In this document: positions 13,090-26,597 of the stretch, one piece after another
Layout: each line of letters begins with the position of its first letter
Numbering within the stretch: the stretch's first letter is position 1
NCBI GenBank assembly: GCA_026874595.1
Contig: CM049320.1
Span: 23,693,714-23,757,713, forward strand
Length of the DNA: 64,000 bases
From: Sipunculus nudus
Lineage: Eukaryota > Annelida > Sipuncula > Golfingiida > Sipunculidae
Direction of reading: 5' to 3'
The notes under the pieces: generated by a model
What the model saw: the letters and a program-made list of their open reading frames with translations, nothing else
Told to the model about the DNA's origin: nothing
Database searches by the model: none
Translations under genes and position numbers: made by a program

Positions 13090-14660
13090 TAAATGGAGAT
13101 AAAGTCTGAGAGGAAGATATTATATAGGCCATGGTTGGTTGATATGATTGGTATCAAAGAGTAAGAAATTGTTGCACATAATATTTTGTGACATGACCAT
13201 TGGTTTCCTAATGTTGAAAATGAAGCATGTGAGCGGTTTGTGAAGATATGTATATGATAGGTATACTATTACCATGATCATTGGTTGGCTTTTCGAAAAA
13301 TTAATGACAGTTCAGCAGTTTACACATTTGTTCAATCAGATCTATTTTCTTTATTATATTATTAAATATATATATTTTTATTTTATAAAATGTACACAGT
13401 TGCAATATACCTATTAAAGTTAATTCACAATCACTGAATATTTAAATCTGGACATGGAGACTTGTAGGCAAACAAAGCTGATCATTTTATCTCCCATTCT
13501 GCTGAGGCAGGAAAATATATATGAAGTTTCAATTAGATCTTAATTTTTTATTATATCAAATTGTTTTAAAGTTTATAAATTGTATACATTTGCAATATTA
13601 CACATCAGAATATAAAGTTGCTTTCAAATTTCAGACTGTAATAGCTTAAAATCATATACATACAGCATATGAAAGTTATTTCAACAGTGCTTATAAGAAA
13701 AAAGTTCATAATTGATATATATATTTAATGATAATGGAGTGGATGATGGACAGACGGAGCTGATCAAGGATTAAATAGCAGGGGAGGGGGAATGGTGGTA
13801 ATTACAAAACCTCTGCATATACATACAGGACAAACAAAGCCTTATTTCTCATTCTGTACACCTGTCACAGCAGGGGATTTCCCCTAGCAATCCATTACAA
13901 TTCAGGTACCCTGGCACAGCTAACCTGCATGACCAGTGGACTGCCTGCATCTGGAAAAAAGTGATTGCAATAGAGCCTAAAAAAAATTCAATAACTAGCC
14001 TAATTTTTTTAGCTTTTATTTTCAAATTTGAGATTTAAACAGATTAAATACTTACATTTACATGATGTGAAAATCAAATCAACAGTACTTACAGGGAAAA
14101 AAACATGCCTTGGTCAAAGCTGGGCAAAATTTAAGGTACTGATTTTATTTTTATGCTAATAACTTAGATTTTCAAAATTCAGATCTAATTTGGGTATTTA
14201 ATTGTATCTTGATTAAACAAGTTGTATACCTGAAAAAGTCTTTAGCCTCTTTAATTATCATATTGAGTAAATATCTTTCCTGATTCTTCAAAAAAAGCAT
14301 TATGTTCTGGCCCATTGCTTCAAGATATTACATAATATGGACTGTATTGCTGGCTGTTGTAGAGGAAATATATAGGAGAATATTCGTGGAAAATATTGAG
14401 AAAATCAGACAAGTCTTTTGATATCATGCAGTCCTGTGATGTGATAATAGTAGGTTTTTAATAGAAAATGGAGGTTTTTCCTTAATTTCTTGAAGGAACG
14501 GAGTCACAATGACCCAAATTTCACTTGTAAGAGATTCTGGGGCCCCTATAACAGTATGCCAGATTTTGATTTGTAGGTCTTACGGTTTCAAAATGTGCCA
14601 GTCTAACGGACAGATGGACAGACAAAGGACTATAGCTCAGATGACCAAGAGTCTGCTGAG
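13090..14660 (-). repeat. Long interspersed repeat with LINE endonuclease remnant, copy 1
   Basis: The stretch is similar along most of its length to 38720-40515. On the minus strand the part at about 13100-13330 is a decayed reading frame (with stops) aligned to the endonuclease-like remnant of the second copy. The right part, through the GGACAGATGGACAGACA motif and CTATAGCTCAGATGAC terminus, is also present inverted at 35840-36500. Composite or nested repeats are likely. Confidence 0.5.
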
Positions 14661-17300
14661 CTAAGAAAAGGTAGATGTGGAAGTAGAGTAGTCTGAATTG
14701 AGTTATGACACAGTGTGCCACCTTGCAAATTGCACTCCCTCTGCTGGTCATGGGCCTGTTCCAACCTAGACACATGTGGGTGACATCCACCTCCACCCAA
14801 TGGGTGGCAGGTTTCTTATGTCCAAGTACCACCTGGCCTGGTCAATTTCTGGTGCCCCACCCACATTCTCATGTGGCACCCGTCAAGGGTGTATCATTTG
14901 ACCTTTGTCTCAGACCTTCCCAAGGGTACATAGGTAACAGTGTACCTGTAGGTTACCCCTAAAGCAAGCCTTACTACCACACCTACTCATAGCTCTCTTT
15001 CATCATTAATATATAGTCCCCTTGGTAGTCCATGCAAATCATTGGTGTATAAAAATATCTTTTGGATTTTACACTGCCAAGATCACAAGATGAAACAAAA
15101 GGACAACAAGAGATTTTACATAGCAGCCTTACCAACAGTCATATTGAGATCATTTTCATTTGTATTCTAATGCGAATACTCAAATACAATCCCTATGAAC
15201 GGAGGCTGAGTTTTTGGGCTACCTTGAACTTGGCCCAAGGTGTACCAGAGCCGGTATTCCATCCATACAAATCATTGGTGTGTAAAATGTACTTTTTGAT
15301 TTTACAATGCCAAGATCACAGTATGTTGTGGCAAGCTCTTGTATTTGATATCCACCAGGGGGCACAAATGCTATGAAACTTTCAATAAAACAGATATGAG
15401 ACTGGTGTTCTTATGTGTAATCCGTTATTGGAAAAACCTTTGGTGATCTGTGTATTCACCTTTTGTTACCAATGCTTTACTTACTGCTTTAAACTGTGGT
15501 TGGCTTTTCGTTTGCAAAGGTTTAAATTGCATGATGTTCACAAACGGGAAATAATCGCGAAATTGAAACCCTCGTGAATAAGATGCCCCATCCACACAAA
15601 TGAAGTGTCATTTACACTGTAATATTGATTTCATATGTAATAACATGTTTTGACTGATATATTAAATGATATCAGACCATTTAAATTATCTTATTATGAA
15701 CAAAAGTTTACACTGTGCCTGGTTTGATGATTCATATAATAATATATATACTCATGAAGGTAACTTTATTTTGAGATGGTGAAAACTGAACCTTCGCTAA
15801 CCACTGTTAAAGTGAAAATCATGAAAATTTAACCAATATGAGGCCAATCACAGTATACAGACATATTGCTTTATCAATGAGGGTTAAAATAATAACCATT
15901 ACTGGCTTATTCACTACTCATTAAATGTCCAATATAGCAGGACTACAGATGCTGGTGCCAGCTGAAATCTGGATCTGATATTTAAGGATTATGCAGGTTT
16001 GTCACATGCTAATTATATGCTAAAGAATTTATTATTCAGACCAGTAATTGTTTGATCAATCAAGACTTGGGGCCTTTTTTCCTTAAAATGTGAATTATGC
16101 TTGTACTGTGTAATAGGTGAAGGGGGAATTTTGTGTAAAAATCCCGCTTTAACAAAGGGAAGAGGCCAAAATAAGGCACCAAAGAAGTTAGAATAATCCC
16201 TGCAGACTTTTGTTTGCATCTGTATTGGGCTTGTTATTTATTAGCCCTTATTTGTTAAAAGCTGAATGTGTGTGAAGGGGTGTAGGTTACTCTTATTGAA
16301 TAATAGGTTTTATTGTGCCCTGACCATATTCTTGCTCCATTGACCTGTAATTTGTTTAACAAAATGCTGCCCCTCTGTTCCCAGCAGTGTGTTTGTGGGC
16401 TTGTGTGCAATCAGTATTTAAACAAGATGTAAGCATAATGGCTTTTGCACTCTGTGGGTGAAGTTGAGGGTAGCCCTAACATTCAGCCTCAATTCATGGG
16501 GGATGCATGCCTTGCCAGGATGTAAAAAAGCCTATGTAGACAACAATTATCTGATTTTCTTGAGATGAAGTGTCAATATTTCAATACATACTGAATTTTA
16601 AGTTACAATTAATATCCCTAGAGAGCACAAACATCAGTAATGCTGTATTATACAAAATATGTTGGGGTTGTTGCATATTCTCATGCTGAACATGGTGATC
16701 TGAGCATGGGTAAACTCTGTCTAAACCCAAAACTCTGTAACGCAAAGGACATATTTTCAGACACAGGAAGTAGTCCGAAATAAAAATATTGCGAACTTCA
16801 ATAAACTGATTTGACCTGTCTGCCATCAATATTTTCATTTACTTTATAAAAAAATGTAGTGCTTTGAATAATTGTACAAATAACAAATATTAAACCATCC
16901 AGTAACAAATGTACAGTAAAACCAATAGCAACTGGTTTCTCTGCAAAGATTACAGGTTTTACATTTTGGAGGGACCAGTGCCCATTACAGCTTAACTGTA
17001 ATGTTTTAAAGTTTGTTCCATCATTTTTTGTCTGGGTTTGCAATTAACTCAGGGTTTTGCCCAGTTTATTACCCAAACTTTACCCAAATTTATTTGCTAT
17101 TATCAAACAGGACCAAAGCCTAGGTTCTCTCTAGGTGGTCAGCAAAAGTTGTACACATATTCTGTAAATATTGGTAGCTAGCAAAGTGGCTCTGACCAAA
17201 TTTAACCCTGTGTAAGAAAAGCCATTTACCACTGACACTTAAACTCTGTCAACTTGGCTGAGCAGAGCACATCTCTGAACAATAGGAAATAAGGGTAAAA

Positions 17301-18077
17301 CTAGTGATGAGTCAATCGAGTTTTTTCAAAAGTCAGTCGGTTTGCTGCCACCTTCAAGCGCTCGATTACCAAAGGCAACTATCGATTACATTATACTCAC
17401 GATTGTTTTTACCCAAATGTCTTTATGTTATAGGCAAAAAGTTTTCTTCCATTTTTTACAACATTCCGCGCTTCATATATGAGTTTGAGTTCCCATTAAA
17501 CCTCTGTATATAACTGAGTATGACACAGTAGATGAGAGAACGGAGGACCTATTAAACCTCTGTGATCTGGCAGGGAGCTGCAGAATTAGCTGAGAGTTTT
17601 CTAATGAGATGTTCAATGCAAAGAATGGGCAGTATGGCTTTAAAATGCTCCATAATTCTCCAGGTCTATGCCAATTTTGCGAGATTCTCTTAGAAATAAT
17701 CTCCTCAACTAATGTCAGCTGCCGCTGCCGCACGAGTAATTATATTTTTAGCTTTCAATTTCTTTTTTTTAAATTTTTACCCAAAATTATATGGGCCTTT
17801 AATTTTTCTGGCAGGCCTGTGAAACCAGTATGCATGTCGGCAGTCATCATAATTGTTATAAAGTGAAAGTCCTAGCTGGTGGTAAAGTTAAAATGATACG
17901 TGGGAGTATTCATGAGGGCCAGCAAGTAGGTGTCCTGGACTGTGGTTTAATTCTTGATTACTATAATTAATCTTTATAATTTCTTTATATTTGTCTGAAC
18001 CGATTAATAATGGATCATCGATCGGTTTGGGAAAACCGATGATCGATTATGAAAAAGGAACGGACTCCCACCACTAG
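17301..18077. repeat. DNA element with CTAGTGATGAGT / ACTCCCACCACTAG ends
   Basis: Imperfect terminal inverted repeats of about 14 bp bound a 777-bp segment. Eight-base flanks GGTAAAAC and GGAAAAAA agree at 6 of 8 positions, as a decayed 8-bp hAT-type target duplication would. Near its right end is an imperfect palindrome built on CGATCGGTTT and AAACCGATGATCG. No transposase is visible. Confidence 0.4.
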
Positions 18078-19419
18078 GAAAAAAATCTATGAATCCTGGG
18101 TAATACCTGTGTAAAACTATTTTACCCAGCCCATGTTTTACCTATGTGTTAGGTAAAATATGCCCAGAGCCCACCTGTTCTTTGCTATGAAAATTGTAGT
18201 AGTTAAATTTTACGGGAGAAAATTTTTTGTAACTTTCGTTAGGTAGATAGGTAGGTAGATATGATAGTAGGCCTAATTTCAAAAAAGGGAAAGGAAAAAT
18301 ACCTTACAAAATACTTGAGAAATAAATATTTGAAAATTAAATATGAAATCAGTATACATTATACATCAGCCCCACTTATGGCAGTAAAGGCAAAATCTGC
18401 CTCTATTGACAGCTGCTGATTCAATGATTTCATGTAAATGCTAAAAAAATAGATGGCTACACATGTATACAGTATCTGTAGGATCATTGGAAAAGAGTCC
18501 AATAAGTTGTGAAACAAAATTATTTTAAAATCCTTAGACTGCTATATGGTGAATGTTGAAATCGGGTCTACAACTGAAACGCACCCACTGAGTGTTATAT
18601 AAACTTTTGCTTCCTCAGAATTATAGAAGGCACCTAAGGGGATAAATATGCTGTAACTCTGTTCCCAAAAGCAACAAATGTTTGTTATCATATACTAGCT
18701 GCTAAAAAAGTACTGGCCTGGATATCACAACAAATAAAATTGTCAATTTATCACTTTTAAATAGAAGCAAAAAAAAAATTGATAGAAAAACTGCTAGAAA
18801 ACAACCAAAAAAATGTATTTAAATTTCCAAACAACTGAATCTATAAAAATGTATTAATTTCAAATGGCACTGAGACCTAGAGTTGAAGAGGTGTGCATGA
18901 AACAGAATTGCTCTTCATTTGGTCGTCCACGAGCGACCTCTGGTGTCGCACTAGAGGTCGTCACACTGGTGTGAAAGAAAGGGTGTCCTATTTTGTGGAA
19001 CAGCCCTTGATAAACCCCCAACAGCATCAGAGTGTTACAGAATCAGTGATAACGAAATAAATAGGGACAATATCAGCATTGGATTTGCTGTGCTTGGGCA
19101 TTTATTCACAAACATTATATCCGAGTACTTTTTGCACCAATAAAATTCACCATAACTGCTAATATTTTCATTTCAGTTGACATCTGGCCTACTTCCGATT
19201 TACGTCCAAGATGATTGACAGTAAATAAAATTTATTAACAGTCCATATTAACTCATGTAACTCTACAGGGTTAAAAAATTATATACAAGCTATAGTCATA
19301 TGAAAGTTAAAAAAAAGTTATTAATAAAATATAGCAAATTTTTAAAATCTGCATCCTGGTTTTACAAATAGCCGAGAAAATCAGCAGAAGTTTTTTTAAA
19401 GTGGCCCAATCACCTATAA

Positions 19420-19840
19420 AGCATGCTGAGGTAACAAGAAAAATAGCTTCTTCCCTTTAAAATAATTCTGTACCTGCCAAAATATAGCCTTGAAAGCTTT
19501 GCTTACTCCTGTATACGAGTGTTAAAAACAGTGAACTGGGCATGATGGCAGGTGTAAATATAAACACAGTGCGTCGGGCCGTGTGCTACGCGGAGCCACA
19601 ACATGTGCCAATCAGTGAGATGCCCTGACTGACTTGGCTAAAAAAAAAAGAAATACGTGTTCCCTCTGGCTGAAACATAGCTTGTTGCTCCTCTAAACTG
19701 ATCCTTCAGTCACGCGGCCTTGTCATGGTAAACAGACTGTGTTTACAAACACCCAGTGCTATAACAAAGTGTTCAACAGTCGTATGCAAGGAAATGAGAC
19801 TGTGTGCTGGAATGGTTTTGCTGGGATACTTTTGTATAAA
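19420..19840. repeat. Interspersed repeat, first of a direct pair
   Basis: Shares ordered blocks with 21060-21720: AATCACC(C)ATA, TACCTGCCAA, TGACTGACTTGGC, CACGCGGCCTTGT and ATGGTTTTGC. The two copies lie in the same orientation about 1.6 kb apart, on either side of the CpG-richer block at 20.1-20.5 kb. Family unknown. Confidence 0.5.
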
Positions 19841-20345
19841 GCCAAATTGAACTAATAGTGAGAAATAATATTAATAATTATTATATTGCTCCTGATTATA
19901 TCCCTTTAATATTTTTTTTCATCTATCGAAAAGTATATTAGCCCAACAGGCCACCACTTCCATATGCAGCTTTCTAGGAACTTATTAAAAAATATAAATT
20001 TTTCAGAAAAATTTCTTTACAAATTTTAAACTGCTGGACACATGTTGGCAGAAAAGAGAATAGTAAAAAAAAGTAGCGGTAAGTAAGTTTACTCCATATG
20101 GAAAGTGAAATTAAAATTTAACCTCAAATGCTTAAAATATCATTTACAGGGTATTTATGCGGATATCGCTTTCTATCGGCGGCACACTGTCAATGGCTCT
20201 TACAGTGACAGTCCACAACCTGTGTCTGATGATGTTTCTCGTTGGGCTGACAAAGTGACAGAGACAACTGACATGTGCCGCTTTACCGGGGCGTAGTTCT
20301 TGCAGCCTAACTAGACATAGGTCTTGTGTAATTTCATATATTTAC

Positions 20346-20510
20346 CGCGACGTTCTCTTTAATTCAGTGCGTCATTCACGGTTTTATCCGCCAGTCTCAG
20401 CGGAGTTGAGTAACTCGTGCAGATATCAAATTTTTGTTTCAAAATAGCGCACAACACATTTGGACGCCATTTTATATCGCTCCTTACTTCCGGTTTTGAA
20501 TCCTGACACA
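20346..20510 (-). promoter_or_regulatory. Candidate WDR33 promoter and non-coding first exon
   Basis: This stretch is richer in CpG than its surroundings. It contains an ETS/GABP-type ACTTCCGG (20486-20493) and a YY1-like site reading AAAATGGCGTCC on the minus strand (about 20473-20462), a pair common at housekeeping promoters. A minus-strand donor CGCG|GTAAAT ends at 20346 and could splice to the acceptor at 11325. The link to WDR33 is inferred from position and strand only. Confidence 0.35.
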
Positions 20511-21059
20511 GGTTAATAATATTTTTGCAGGAAAGTATTTATGTTTGACCTTCGTATTTGCATTTTAAAAAAAATTAGAAATATAGAGAACATGTGATAC
20601 TCTAAGGTAAAAGTATTTTGATTTTTTTCTAATTTCATATTAAACTAGACTTGTCTGTTCTCATAAGATCAAGATACTGTTTAAAAATTGGAGGTAAGAA
20701 ATCTGACGTTGGATGCCAAGTCTGACGTCAACTAGGATGCCATAAATCGATTAATTTATACTCCAGCAAACTTGTATATGTATTTTAGTGTAAATGAGTG
20801 TGCATAAATATGTTAATGACGTATGAGTGTGTATAAACATGTTTACAGGTGTATTGAATATTATACTATCCGAGTCGCTCACCACTATATTAATTATATC
20901 ATTGAATATATTTTGTTATACATTGTTAATTGTACTTATCTATCATGTACCTACGACAAATATATGTTTAAATCGTAAAAAATTATATATTCTTATTGTT
21001 CTTACTTGTCCCTGACATCTGGAAATTTGACTCATATTTGAAATATCCATTTAAAGAGG

Positions 21060-21720
21060 CGTAATCACCCATATAGAGCATATTGAAGTAAAATTAAAAA
21101 TATAAATACCGTCTTCTCTATGAAATACATTGGTACCTGCCAATTTTGTACCTTGAAAACGTTTAATTGCTTACTGTTGTACATGGTTGTTAAAACAGTG
21201 GACCGGGCGCGATCACAGGCGTTAACATAAACACGTGAGGCAGCATCGCCCGGGCAACAACACCTGTAAATCACAACACTCTGACTGACTTGGCACCAAA
21301 AAAGTAAAGTGTAATACATATGTTGTAATACATACCAGCTGGCTGAAACATATCGCCTGTCTCAGGCCTTGAACCGGATACTCGACTTATGTTTTCCACT
21401 GGGGCCCCTGGATCTATGCCACAAATCGGATGCGACAGGTTTCTACAATGAACATACATTCGGCCCACGGATCGTAATGTCCATCCAGCAGAGATATATA
21501 AGAGGACATGAAGGTCCAGGTATGGACCAGTGTGATATTTGTGTTGAATCTGTCGCGCATGCACAAAATTGGACCTTCGTTCACGCGGCCTTGTTATTGT
21601 AAACAGACACACGTGGACCGTGTTTACTAACACGCAAAGCCAAAACAAGGCGTTCAACTGCACAAAGGGAGGTACTGAGACCGTGTTTTGTGATGGTTTT
21701 GCCTGGAAACTTTTGTATTA
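21060..21720. repeat. Interspersed repeat, second of a direct pair
   Basis: Diverged relative of 19420-19840, with an extra insertion of roughly 200 bp in the middle (about 21340-21560). Both copies keep CTGACTGACTTGGC and TTCACGCGGCCTTGTTATT or close variants. No credible protein. Confidence 0.5.
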
Positions 21721-22524
21721 AGCAAAAGTATAAACTGACAGTGCAAACTGCGAAGAATAGGCATAATATCACTCCTGATTGTGTTCGGTTAAAGAATTGT
21801 TAATTTTAATTACAGCTAACATATAGAATAGATGCAACTAAAATATGTAAAATAACCTTTTCTCCATATAATTTCTTGATGATGTACCTAAGCTCAATCT
21901 GTCCCAAGATTAGTGTCTCCAACAGATGCCAGGTGTCGCGAACGCTAAAAGCAAGGCTTGAACCTTTTGTTCAAAGTGACACCCCCAACCTGTACGTGTC
22001 TCCATATGAAAAGCTTTCAAGGTTGATCATATTAGGAATAAATAAAATAATCCGAACTTTAGAAAGCACATGTAAAATAATTAATCACAACTTTTCCAAA
22101 AACCGATAGTCATTTGTATCATTTGGATACCAGGATATTACCTTTTTTAGGGGACAGCCTTAAACTCTAGACCAATTAAGTCGGGATCAAACTGGTTGTC
22201 TTTCAAAGCAATTTGTTGCGTGATAACGCCTCTATATTCACTCGTTATTAGTATTAACGAAAAGGTTAAATCTCTCACCCGATTGTACTGAAAATGTTTT
22301 ATTATAAATGAATTTCTAAGCATTAATCTTGGCCATTTATTGAACGTATATATGTCCCCGAGTCAGCGTCAAGGCGAGCTCACCTGGGACCACACATGAG
22401 ATGCCTATGACCAATTAAAACAATTTTTTTCCCATTTACATGAATTACGTTTAAACAGTCTATAAACATGAACTGCACACAGCATTGTATGAAACCTTTA
22501 ACTATCCAAATAATAATAGACATC

Positions 22525-22577
<53 letters not shown>
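22525..22577. repeat. (TA)n microsatellite
   Basis: About 25 uninterrupted TA units. Apparent reading frames of alternating Tyr-Ile through it are artefacts. Confidence 0.95.
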
Positions 22578-23023
22578 CTGGACTTTGTTTCAAATAATTA
22601 TAATCTTTACCTAAACTGTAATTTCCAAGACCATGCACAAAAACATCGCATAATTTAGAAATGAAAAAATTCTTGCAGCATGCACTGGCATGTGTAAGGC
22701 CAGATCTGAGCCATGGTGTCAATTGGCAACGTTTTCCTTTTTCATGACTAGATTTAAACTTACAGTCCAATTATTGGTGACCCCATAACATGGATTCTAA
22801 AAATTATACACCTCTCAATTACGCAGAATATCATCTGATATAGCTCTCTGGCGAAATAATCAAGGAATGCCCCCGACCAATCTACCTTCAACTACTCATA
22901 CGTATCTTGGTACGACCGCGACTTTTCACTTTACATTAACCATTAAATGTTATTTTTGTGATACGGAGCATTGTCTCTTTTTTTTCCTCTTGGACGTCCG
23001 GCTTGATTCGATTCCAGCAGAAC

Positions 23024-23025
<2 letters not shown>

Positions 23026-23090
<65 letters not shown>
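23026..23090. repeat. (AT)n microsatellite followed by a G run
   Basis: About 32 AT units followed by TTAGGGGGGG. No gene association. Confidence 0.95.
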
Positions 23091-23093
<3 letters not shown>

Positions 23094-24870
23094 GGGGGGG
23101 GACAAAACTTCTTCAAATGAATTCTCAAGTTAATGGCCTTTTCCCTATCCATGAAAACTGGAATGTTCGATTTTTTTAAATGTGGTATTTCGGTCTTCAG
23201 ATATTTAAAACAAAGTTTCCATGGTAAAACTAATTTGTTTGCGTTCGTGAATCATAAATGTAACTGGTGTTACCCTATATACTTGGATCTAATGAGTGTT
23301 CCGAATTGCAGCTATAGTGTAAGGTAAAAATCTCCCAACAGAAAGTAATATATTGAGTAAAGTGTAAGCCCTGAGGATGCATTTGAACAAGCTTGTTGCA
23401 TTCATCTATAACGTACAGGTGGCCCCCGGAACCAGCCAAATCGGGAAATGAAATAATGCACGTGATATATACTATACATGTATATCTATTTAGTGTGCTA
23501 ATAAAATCAAATTTCTATGAGGATCAACACTGACACGTTTCTTAACTTTTTTTTTTTTCATTTTGTTGTGTACATTCTCAGCCTGTTTCAAATTACGTGG
23601 CTTAGCTAAAGCTTCATATTCTTCGCTAGCTGCTGACCGCGACACAACATGTTTCAGGTTTCTGTATATATGCGTCAGTCACTAAAAAACAATTGAGGAG
23701 TCCCTCTTCTGGGATAATTCTGCCGTTATTTCTGTACAATGTTCTATTCAATGTTATTTCTATACAACCCAATAGCTGTTCCCCACTACTTTCATTGTCA
23801 TTTTAATGCCCTTTAACACCGAAGGTAAAACCAGACATATTCCTGCGCGATCACTATATGTGGTTTCCTGAACCATGAAGGCTACCTACATCATAGGTGC
23901 TTGAATTGATATCAGTGTGGATTTCGGTTAAATTTGTTACTTTTCTGGGTCATTTCCTTATAGCTATTACTAAGCTGATATTTTACTAGCGTTTTTCACA
24001 CTATATGGTCTCTTTATTATTTACTTAAATCTGAAAAGGTATATATAGGGTAATATGCAGCCCCAGGTTATGTGTAAAATCAGGAGAAAATCAATCACAG
24101 TCAGGTCGCTGAGATAAAAATAACCTTATTGACAAAATTAAATGTTCCACAGGTAAATGAAAAAAAGGCATTCGTGATCTTAAACCAAATTTTTTGTAGG
24201 TAAAAAGAGGTCATCCGCGTCAATAACAGCCCATTGACCAAGGGCCCTTTCCAGCCATTGGTTTTGTTGGAGGAATGGACTAGAAATGGGGCATTTGTGC
24301 GCGAAAAATGATCAAGAAAGTGGTAAAGCTTGAGATAAAAATGATCTCTGGCAACATTCGTTGAGGAAATTTTAATGGAACATAATTTAATTGAATGGGC
24401 CGTATGAGGTATGGAAGGCTGCAATGAAATATAAGATAAACTGGAAATCTACATTTTAAAATGATAAAGAATGAAAGTTTCCACCATTCACTTATTCGGT
24501 CAATATTTTCAGGTTCATTCGTGTATAAGCAGGTTTCGTAATACTTTGAAATGTTCACCTGTCCAACGGAAAGGCATAAATCTGGTTTTGCCTTTCCGCT
24601 ATAGATGCATCTTTCTTTCATAACAAACTTTCAACCAGTCATTTCCCTTGTTGACACTTCTGCGCGGAACGGTTAACCCGTTGTTGTTATGGTGCGGGTT
24701 CGGGTATCGCATATTTAAATTTAGAGCTATTGCACAATTCGACACCACGCTCTCATTAGTCTGCTCATTGGTAGCTGCGGTTTCCCTATTATGCAAGGGA
24801 CTATTTTTCGGGAATATTTTTCCGATTTGTGTATTTTTCATTATTTGTGATGTGAAAAAACATCTGGGAG

Positions 24871-24967
24871 TTCACCTTTCCAACGGATTGGTTTAATATG
24901 AAAACATGCCTTTCCGTGCATGTGTTTGCCTGTCTGAGACAGGTGGAAAGGCGTTATTACCACCCCT
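24871..24967. repeat. Short repeat, compact copy of the 8.4-kb family
   Basis: Left end TTCACCTTTCCAACGGATTG and right end GAGACAGGTGGAAAGGCGTT match 8414-8783 but lie under 100 bp apart. A related left end (CACCTGTCCAACGGAAAGGC) lies near 24556. Confidence 0.45.
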
Positions 24968-26439
24968 GTAAGTGATTGTACATTTGTGTATTCAATATTC
25001 CTGAATGACGTTCCTGGATCCGGATCATGTTCCTCTGGATCCACACCTAAATCTATTAATTACTTCAATAGATCATTCTCAAAATGCTTTTAAAATTTCA
25101 TGAGATTCCATTCTGGATCGCGTCGTGAACACACACACACACAAACACACACACGAACGAACAGGGAAGAACGCATACCCTCCTTGCGGAGGCAATAAGT
25201 GAACAAAATTGCGAACGCTATGGGGAAGGGCTATGTATTGCAACTGATTGATAATAATATTCAAAGGACCACATTAATGCTCAGGTGATCCAGTGACTAT
25301 CAAATACTGCCATCTGTTGCACAGAAATGTGTAACCAGTCGAAAATCGCAAAAATATTACCGGATTATAAATTATCGTGTAAAATTATACAAGAACTTAT
25401 AAAATGCAAGGGCTGGTCAACTGTGAGAGCCACCCACTTTGGGACGATCCTGAGTGGACTTTGTGATATGAAACATACAAGGATGTAATAATTAATACAA
25501 ATTTTACATACCTAGTGGATAACTACACGCAGAAAGAATATGGATGTATTATCGAATGGTGTTGCTCGAGACACAGCCAGCCCATATAACCGGTGCATGA
25601 ACTTATGTTTTTCATGTTTTTTATTGGTCAACAATAATTTTATTTGTTTCAGCTTGCAATGTTTTTATGTGTAACACATAACTGTGTGTAGATATGTATT
25701 ACACATGAAGGTCACGGTCTTGGTGAACAGTCCGTGCATGATGTCCACATCAGTCACCAAAGCCTGACACCAAATGTCATTTATAAACAGGCCAGCACTG
25801 CTTGTCTGAGCCTCCATACCCCACGGTAATGCCTGGTCATACTGCAGTATCATCAGTCAATTGCTTTGCTTCAGTTTAGCTTTATTGTAATACATTTCAA
25901 CCACAATGATATAAACATATTTCTAATCCTCAGAATATCCTCTGTTTGCCCTGCTTAATATAAATAAGGATTTTGTTGTTGGTTTAATGTAATATTTTTA
26001 AAATTAAAAGCAGGAGTTCATTTTAAAATGATAATAAATAAATTAATTTAATTTTTCTTATGATGAGCAAATGTGTTTATAAAAAAATTAAAAGAATAAA
26101 TTAATTTATTTTTTATGATAGGCAAATTTGTTTATAAAAAAATTAATTGTAACTAAAAAATAATATTCTTTATAATGACACAAATAATGACACAGGCTGT
26201 CACAGCTGGCCGTCAAACTGAGCGGTGTGGAGAGCCCTCTATTGGCCGTTGGGAGAAGCAATAGGTGTAAGAATCTCGCCGTAATAGTGGATGATACCAG
26301 ACTACTCTAGGGATACAACCTTAAAATGATTCACTTTTCACGAATCACTTTACCGTTATTCATTATATACGTTTCATCATTCCGAAAGTAAAATATACAG
26401 TACATTTATAATTAGAGGTGATTACACAGAATACATTTT

Positions 26440-26597
26440 AAGTTAATTTAATTTGACTCCATTAGAAAAAGGAACATTCACTCAGATTGACAAATATGTT
26501 TTTCATTGCAAGGTCCCTTTGTATCATTATGGCGGCCCATCCAAAAGTAGAATTTGACGAAAGAGGCGACACATTGTCATAGATTTTGCTATTTCAT
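26440..26597 (+). promoter_or_regulatory. PPP1R35 promoter, 5' UTR exon and short upstream ORF
   Basis: A TATGGCGGCCCAT motif at 26528-26540 matches the YY1 site often found just downstream of transcription starts. The same ATG (26529) opens a 17-codon frame ending in TAG at 26580-26582. A good donor CAT|GTAAGT follows (exon end 26597). The main ATG lies in the next exon, so this exon is probably 5' UTR and the small frame an upstream ORF that could reduce translation. Confidence 0.5.

Larger units (their letters stand above)
11325..20345 (-). other. Probable WDR33 first intron; no other gene seen
   Basis: If the upstream exon near 20.35-20.49 kb is correct, this 9-kb stretch is the first intron. 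It contains the tandem element at 11.58-12.74 kb, a long repeat at 13.09-14.66 kb, a 230-bp-spaced repeated motif at about 15040-15094 and 15270-15324, an inverted-repeat element at 17301-18077, and one copy of a repeat at 19420-19840. No supported coding exon was found on either strand. Confidence 0.4.
20511..26440. other. Intergenic, repeats only
   Basis: Between the candidate WDR33 promoter and PPP1R35. It contains the second repeat copy (21060-21720), two long (TA)n tracts, small CACC/GGTG-ended repeats at 24.55-24.97 kb and a CA-rich tract at about 25127-25155. No gene was supported. Confidence 0.6.

Noticed and set aside
21271..21663. A 130-residue minus-strand frame
   Set aside because: It lies wholly inside a repeat also found at 19.4-19.8 kb, where the frame is not kept.
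22498..23179. Several reading frames of alternating Tyr-Ile
   Set aside because: They run through (TA)n microsatellites and have no other coding evidence.
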